Assembly: GCA_002389265.1 (NCBI GenBank)
Contig: DGOD01000281.1
Span: 1 to 10,686 of the forward strand
Source of the DNA: Gammaproteobacteria bacterium UBA4475
GTDB taxonomy: Bacteria; Pseudomonadota; Gammaproteobacteria; Pseudomonadales; Azotimanducaceae
DNA: 10,686 bases
Direction: 5' to 3'
This document shows, piece after piece, positions 7,336 through 10,686 of this stretch. The notes beneath the pieces are model-generated. The model was given only the letters and a program-made list of their open reading frames with translations. It was not told the DNA's origin and made no database searches. A program made the position numbers and the translations under genes. Each line of letters starts with the position of its first letter. Within the stretch, counting starts at the first letter, position 1.

Positions 7336-7372
7336 CTTGATTATCCAATATGCTGTGAATCGCTTAATCAAG
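7336..7372 (-). repeat. Intercistronic inverted repeat across a stop codon
   Basis: CTTGATTA (7336-7343) and TAATCAAG (7365-7372) form a perfect 8-bp inverted repeat with a 21-nt spacer. The right arm overlaps the TAA stop of the ThDP-enzyme gene, and the hairpin would form between it and the PhyH-family gene in the minus-strand mRNA. The stem is AT-rich with no T-run, so partial attenuation or mRNA protection is more plausible than full termination, and chance is possible. Confidence 0.35.
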
Positions 7373-8911
7373 CATAACCTCAATGAGTCGCGGGCCCGGT
7401 GTTTGCATTGCGGCTTCAAACTGCTGATTAAACTCATCCGCCGTTGTAGCTCGCGTAGCTTTAACACCCATGGACTCCGCCATTTTCACGAAATCCAGAT
7501 CGGGGTTGCTGAGGTCAAGCATGTCGAGGGTCCTGGGGGACATGGATTGCGCGCCGACCCTGGCCAGTTCGATCTGCAGAATCTGGTACTTACGGTTGGC
7601 AAATATGACAACGCAGACATTAAGTTGCTCGCGGGCCATGGTCCATAGTGCTTGATTGGTGTACATGGCGCCACCATCACCTTGCAGACAAATGGTCTTG
7701 CGCTCAGGGCAGGCAACGGCCGTGCCGATCGACAGGGGCAAGCCATAGCCGATAGAGCCGCCGGTCAGAGACAGCCAATCATGCGGTTCCGCCGTGGCGC
7801 TTAAGGCGCTTGTATAGGCGCCGGAGGTGGCACTCTCATCGACGACAATGGCGTCGGTGGGCAGTAGTGCCGCAAACCCCTGGCCCACAGCTTTCAGGTT
7901 AAGTTCACCCGTTGCCAGTTGCGGTTTTTGCAGCTTAATACGGCGCGGCGCAAATTTACCCGCATCAAGTTCCGCCACCAGGTCAGTTAAAGCCTGTTCG
8001 GCATCATGCTGCACCTCCGCCAAGGTATGCAGGACGCTGTCCGCAGGATAAAACTCGCTGACCTTACCTGGGTAAGCAAAGAAACCCACCGGTGCTGTAG
8101 TACCTACCATGACAAGCTGCTCTGCATCCTTGATTTGCTCCGTCGCCTGCTCAGCAAAATAGCCCAGCTTTTCGATGCTGCATCGACCTGCGCCGCGCGG
8201 CAAGCGGGCGGTGAAGGTGTCGCAATACAAACGGACCCCGGTGGCCTGGCTCAGCTGGTCGGCCAGTTCCAGACACTTTTCCGTCAGCGCAGTATTCCCC
8301 ATCAGCATGATGGTGGTTTTGCCGTTCCGCAAAAGCGCTGCGGTTTGTTTGATGTTGGCGACCGGCACACGGAGAGATTCTGGCATGTCCTGGGCCTCGA
8401 GGGGCGCCGTTGAATCATTCCATGCGCAGTCAGCGGGAATAATCAGTGTTGCGATCTGTCCCGGGTGCACATTGGCTGCCTGCACTGCTCGCGCTGCCGC
8501 CGCCGGTAGCGTTGCGGCATCAGCCACTGTCTCGATCCAATGACTGACGGGCGCGGCAAGGCCGACGACATCAGAATTCAATGGCGTATTGTATTTTTTG
8601 TGGTAAGTCGCGTGATCACCAATCAGGTTAATCACCGGTGAGTAAGCTTTGCGGGCGTTATGCAGGTTGGCTGACGCATTCGATAAGCCGGGCCCCAGAT
8701 GCAGCAGGGTAGAGGCCGGTTTGCCGGTCATACGGCCATAACCGTCGGCGGCGCCGGAGCAAACACCCTCAAACAGACAGAGTATAGAGCGCATCCTACT
8801 GGACTTGCCCATCGCCGCAACCATGTGCATCTCAGACGTGCCAGGATTACTGAAGCAAACTTCAACTCCGTTGTTCGCCAACGTTTCCAGCATGCTTTCA
8901 GCACCGTTCAT
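7364..8911 (-). CDS. Acetolactate synthase large subunit-like ThDP-dependent enzyme
   Basis: A 515-residue three-domain thiamine-diphosphate enzyme of the acetolactate synthase/benzoylformate decarboxylase superfamily. The N-terminal PYR domain carries CFSNPGTSEMH (19-29) and E48 in LFEGV, the likely ThDP-activating Glu. The C-terminal PP domain carries LQGDGG (409-414) and N439 in FANRKY, the Mg2+/diphosphate site. NPGTSE resembles the NPGSNE of benzoylformate decarboxylase more than the motif of biosynthetic acetolactate synthases, and no small regulatory subunit is nearby. I therefore infer a catabolic 2-oxoacid decarboxylase or carboligase rather than branched-chain amino acid synthesis. 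The ATG at 8911 is chosen because AAGGAG (8918-8923) lies 6 nt upstream and the family begins MNGAES. The frame stays open to 9094, but that extension would run across the shared operator-like element. It is the first gene of an operon with the PhyH- and TauD-family genes. Confidence 0.92.
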   Translation of the reverse strand: MNGAESMLETLANNGVEVCFSNPGTSEMHMVAAMGKSSRMRSILCLFEGVCSGAADGYGRMTGKPASTLLHLGPGLSNASANLHNARKAYSPVINLIGDHATYHKKYNTPLNSDVVGLAAPVSHWIETVADAATLPAAAARAVQAANVHPGQIATLIIPADCAWNDSTAPLEAQDMPESLRVPVANIKQTAALLRNGKTTIMLMGNTALTEKCLELADQLSQATGVRLYCDTFTARLPRGAGRCSIEKLGYFAEQATEQIKDAEQLVMVGTTAPVGFFAYPGKVSEFYPADSVLHTLAEVQHDAEQALTDLVAELDAGKFAPRRIKLQKPQLATGELNLKAVGQGFAALLPTDAIVVDESATSGAYTSALSATAEPHDWLSLTGGSIGYGLPLSIGTAVACPERKTICLQGDGGAMYTNQALWTMAREQLNVCVVIFANRKYQILQIELARVGAQSMSPRTLDMLDLSNPDLDFVKMAESMGVKATRATTADEFNQQFEAAMQTPGPRLIEVMLD

Positions 8912-8995
8912 GTGTTTCTCCTTGGTAACGATGATATAAAGGCCAGACAGAATTTCTGGTCTTGAATGGCCATACTGGCGGGAAATGTATGTGAT

Positions 8996-9016
8996 GTCTG
9001 TCGGCTGGGCGACAAT
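8996..9016 (-). promoter_or_regulatory. Shared operator-like element, copy 2
   Basis: Read on the minus strand, this is the same 21-nt element as at 1581-1601, with one substitution (C for T at position 8). The TGTCG-(6 nt)-CGACA dyad is intact. It lies 85 nt upstream of the ThDP-enzyme start and 7 nt downstream of a TTATAA hexamer. If that hexamer is the -10 box, the element would cover the transcription start, which is a repressor-type position. Confidence 0.72.
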
Positions 9017-9023
9017 TTGCGGG

Positions 9024-9052
9024 TTATAAGCTTCATTTTGCAGTTCGCAAAG
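9024..9052 (-). promoter_or_regulatory. Weak sigma-70-like promoter candidate
   Basis: On the minus strand TTATAA at 9029-9024 resembles a -10 box. Upstream, TTGCGA (9050-9045) matches the -35 consensus at four of six bases but with only a 15-nt spacer. The same CTTATAA heptamer also occurs near copy 1 of the shared element (1558-1564), though at a different distance. Its position just before copy 2 is the main support. Confidence 0.3.
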
Positions 9053-9108
9053 AGCCATGCCAATTCTGCGTTGGCCCCGAGGCTTGTACCTCAACGCTCA
9101 TCGGTGAC

Positions 9109-9132
9109 GGCGAGAGGCGATGTTCTCGCCTC
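9109..9132. repeat. Overlapping alternative hairpins
   Basis: Two 7-bp perfect inverted repeats share bases and cannot form together: GGCGAGA (9109-9115) with TCTCGCC (9124-9130), and GAGGCGA (9114-9120) with TCGCCTC (9126-9132, 5-nt loop). No T-run follows on the minus strand. They lie upstream of the putative promoter of the ThDP-enzyme operon. An operator or a 3'-end structure of the upstream gene is possible. Confidence 0.35.
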
Positions 9133-9140
9133 GCAAACCT

Positions 9141-9193
9141 CAAAATGCGGTTCAATGAACTGGCAGATCTTAGTGCCACGCCATGAACCGCAT
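9141..9193 (-). terminator. Candidate intrinsic terminator of the second enolase-family gene
   Basis: ATGCGGTTCA (9145-9154) and TGAACCGCAT (9184-9193) are perfect 10-bp inverted arms. An inner stem, TGGCA (9161-9165) with TGCCA (9174-9178), is nested inside. On the minus strand the outer stem is followed directly by TTTTG, a short T-run, about 55 nt after the stop codon at 9249. The overlapping dyad GTTCA-A-TGAAC (9150-9160) means it could instead be a protein-binding site. Confidence 0.45.
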
Positions 9194-9248
9194 CGTCAGG
9201 CTTGAGGTGATCTCACGAAAAACAGCGAGGGCTCATTGGCAAACTGAC

Positions 9249-10448
9249 CTACCCCAGCGGTCTTTTTGCCATGGGTGGAAAGACGGTGTCACTGGTATAT
9301 GGGTTCGCATCGCAAAATGCTTCGTTCAGCTCGAACCCTAAACCTGGCTCGTCCGGAACTACAACGTAACCGTCTTCCCACCTGATAGGTTTTGTTAACA
9401 ATTGATTAGAAAAACCCTCAAAAGTCTCAATACTTTCAAGAATCAGGAAGTTGGGTAAGCTGGCAGACAACTGAATATTGGCCGCAGCTTCGATCGGACC
9501 TGCGTAAAGATGAGGCGCAAACTGTGCATAGTGTGCCTCTGCCATGGCTGCAATTTTCTTGCCCTCAAAAATTCCGCCGACGCGGCCAAGGGCGGGTTGT
9601 AATATCTGTACCGCCTGCTGTTGCAGCAGATCGTTAAACTCGAACCTGCTCACCAAACGTTCACCACCGGAGATGGGGATTGTGGTGGAACTGGCAACGC
9701 GCGCCATTTCTTTGCGATTGTCTGGCGGTACGGGTTCTTCGAACCACAGCGGGTCGTATTTTTCCAACCGCCGTGCCAGCCGAATGGCGCTGGACGTTGT
9801 CATTTTGCCATGGGTCTTGATCATCAGGTCACATTTGCTGCCTGCGACCTCGCGCATTTCCCGGGTCATTTTCTCGGCTCTTTCAAGCTCTCCCAGTGAC
9901 AGTTGGCGAGGATCAAAAGATCCCATCGGCATGACCGGGTCATAGCCAACGGCTGTAAAGCCCATATCCATGTACTGTTGCAGTCGAGCTGGCGCTTGGT
10001 TGATGTCACCGTGGAAGTCTTTGGCAACGCCTGCATTCGGTTGTTCTTCGGGATAGAGATACGTATAGGAGCGCAGACGTTCATGCACTTTTCCGCCCAA
10101 CAGGTTGTAAACCGGCTGGTTCATGGCTTTGCCCATAATATCCCAGCAGGCAATTTCGAGGCCAGACAAGACGCCGCCGGTACTGATATCCGGTCGTTGC
10201 ACAAACCCGTCTGAATAGATTATGCGCCACATATTTTCGATTTCATGAGGGCTTCTGCCGATGACATGCCGTGCCGCAACATCTTCAACCATCGCGCAAA
10301 CTAAACGTGGGGCAAATGGCACGCCGTAAACTTCCCCATATCCACAAATGCCGTTATCTGTGGTGAGCTTAACGAATATCCAGTAAGCGCCGCCTTTATT
10401 CGGCGGTGGCGTTGCGACAGCCCAGGTTTTTACATCGGTGATTTTCAT
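9249..10448 (-). CDS. Enolase-superfamily enzyme (mandelate racemase/galactonate dehydratase-like), divergent active site
   Basis: A 399-residue enolase-superfamily protein, nearest in feel to the D-galactonate dehydratase-like branch. It has the N-terminal capping domain (MKITDVKTWAVATPP) and barrel motifs WFEEPVPP (235-242; E237/E238), GGERL (E263), GRVGGI (288-293) and APHLYAGP (H313). Several expected residues differ. The Lys of the second strand reads G168 (AVGYDP). The first metal-ligand Asp reads K211 (IKTHGK, where DFHG is usual in galactonate dehydratase). The dyad Asp reads A286 (QPALGRVGG, where QPD is usual). H213 and H313 remain. Some annotated relatives share part of this pattern in my memory, so it may define a subfamily rather than decay. 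ATG 10448 is preferred over ATG 10454 because AGGAG (10455-10459) then has 6-nt spacing. A shared operator-like element lies about 80 nt upstream. The reaction is not assignable. Confidence 0.88.
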   Translation of the reverse strand: MKITDVKTWAVATPPPNKGGAYWIFVKLTTDNGICGYGEVYGVPFAPRLVCAMVEDVAARHVIGRSPHEIENMWRIIYSDGFVQRPDISTGGVLSGLEIACWDIMGKAMNQPVYNLLGGKVHERLRSYTYLYPEEQPNAGVAKDFHGDINQAPARLQQYMDMGFTAVGYDPVMPMGSFDPRQLSLGELERAEKMTREMREVAGSKCDLMIKTHGKMTTSSAIRLARRLEKYDPLWFEEPVPPDNRKEMARVASSTTIPISGGERLVSRFEFNDLLQQQAVQILQPALGRVGGIFEGKKIAAMAEAHYAQFAPHLYAGPIEAAANIQLSASLPNFLILESIETFEGFSNQLLTKPIRWEDGYVVVPDEPGLGFELNEAFCDANPYTSDTVFPPMAKRPLG

Positions 10449-10529
10449 GCTCATCTCCTCAGGAACGATTATGTCAAAGCTAAGTAGTTTCCTAGCAGTG
10501 GTGCACAATAGTCCGATAAATGTCCTACT

Positions 10530-10550
10530 GCCCGTCAGCTAGACGACAAT
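10530..10550 (-). promoter_or_regulatory. Shared operator-like element, copy 3
   Basis: Read on the minus strand, this matches copy 1 at 17 of 21 positions, including the full ATTGTCGTC left part, AGC and GAC. The right half-site is weaker (TGACG in place of CGACA). It lies 81 nt upstream of the second enolase-family start codon, almost the same distance as copy 2 from its gene. All four differences from copy 1 are transitions, as expected for a diverging binding site. Confidence 0.6.
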
Positions 10551-10662
10551 TTCAGTATTGGGGAGACTCTGATCAAGCACCCTTTTGACCATTGTTAGCG
10601 CCAAATTCGTTTGTCTCGGTAGTGAGGGGCGGAGGTTACGGTATTGGACGAGAGGTGGTTGA

Positions 10663-10686
10663 GTTCTTTGCGTTCTTTGCGTTCTT
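10663..10686. repeat. 9-nt tandem repeat running off the window
   Basis: The unit GTTCTTTGC occurs at 10663-10671 and 10672-10680 and starts again at 10681-10686, where the window ends, so the copy number is unknown. Similar short GCAAAGAAC-type minisatellites occur in intergenic DNA of various bacteria, from memory. It lies upstream of the last gene and is probably not coding. Confidence 0.7.

Larger units (their letters stand above)
8912..9248. promoter_or_regulatory. Regulatory intergenic region of the ThDP-enzyme operon
   Basis: This 337-bp gap lies between two minus-strand genes. From the right it holds a 10-bp dyad with a nested stem (9145-9193), which may terminate the enolase-family transcript, and two overlapping GC-rich hairpin registers (9109-9132). 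A -10-like TTATAA on the minus strand (9029-9024), the shared 21-nt element (8996-9016) and the Shine-Dalgarno of the downstream gene follow. Plus-strand frames here show no family resemblance and no good ribosome-binding site. I see no small RNA that I can name. Confidence 0.6.

Noticed and set aside
7839..7847. ACGACAATG inside the ThDP-enzyme gene as a fourth copy of the shared element
   Set aside because: Only the ACGACAAT end matches; the rest of the 21-nt element and its dyad are absent, and the site is within coding sequence.
7364..8911. Assigning the ThDP enzyme as ilvB/ilvI of branched-chain amino acid synthesis
   Set aside because: No small subunit or other ilv gene is nearby, the NPGTSE motif is unlike that of the biosynthetic enzymes, and the neighbours are catabolic oxygenases.
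8912..9094. In-frame N-terminal extension of the ThDP enzyme
   Set aside because: AAGGAG sits correctly before the ATG at 8911, the family starts at that residue, and the extension would translate the operator-like element.
8966..9205. 79-codon plus-strand ORF in the intergenic region
   Set aside because: No ribosome-binding site or family similarity. The bases are better explained by regulatory dyads and the shared element.
10449..10508. In-frame N-terminal extension of the second enolase-family protein
   Set aside because: The MKITDV start has its own AGGAG at good spacing and matches the usual family N-terminus.

Overview
This roughly 10.7 kb window looks like a catabolic gene cluster from a mid-GC bacterium. 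Pseudomonadota, and possibly a marine gammaproteobacterium, is my inference from the gene families, the Shine-Dalgarno sites and the base composition; nothing in the window fixes the taxon. There are no rRNA or tRNA genes, CRISPR arrays, transposases or phage genes. Eight complete protein-coding genes account for almost all of the sequence, and every one belongs to a recognisable enzyme family. No transporter or transcriptional regulator is present.

Layout. (1) 1-359 is non-coding and opens with a strong bidirectional terminator hairpin (11-55). (2) 360-1469, minus strand, encodes an enolase-superfamily (mandelate racemase-like) enzyme. (3) 1470-1720 is a divergent promoter region rich in palindromes. 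(4) Three plus-strand genes follow closely: an M81/MlrC-type metallopeptidase (1721-3181), an M19 membrane-dipeptidase-family protein (about 3252-4262) and an ornithine cyclodeaminase/mu-crystallin-family NAD(P) enzyme (4263-5213). (5) Converging on them from the right is a minus-strand run, listed 5' to 3': an acetolactate-synthase-like thiamine diphosphate (ThDP) enzyme (8911-7364), a phytanoyl-CoA dioxygenase-family enzyme (7307-6162) and a TauD/TfdA-family dioxygenase (6118-5240). (6) 8912-9248 is a regulatory intergenic region. (7) 9249-10448, minus strand, encodes a second, divergent enolase-superfamily enzyme. (8) Its upstream region, to the window end, finishes in a 9-nt tandem repeat.

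The strongest non-coding signal is a 21-nt element found three times: at 1581-1601 between the divergent enolase and MlrC genes, at 8996-9016 upstream of the ThDP/dioxygenase operon, and at 10530-10550 upstream of the second enolase gene. Copies 1 and 2 differ at one base, and copy 3 matches copy 1 at 17 of 21 positions. This points to one regulator controlling all the transcription units, so the window probably holds one pathway. The enzyme set (two amide or peptide hydrolase families, an imine-type reductase, a 2-oxoacid decarboxylase-like enzyme, two Fe(II)/2-oxoglutarate oxygenases from different families and two acid dehydratase/racemase-type enzymes) suggests breakdown of an unusual amide- or imino-acid-containing compound. 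The substrate is not identifiable from the sequence.
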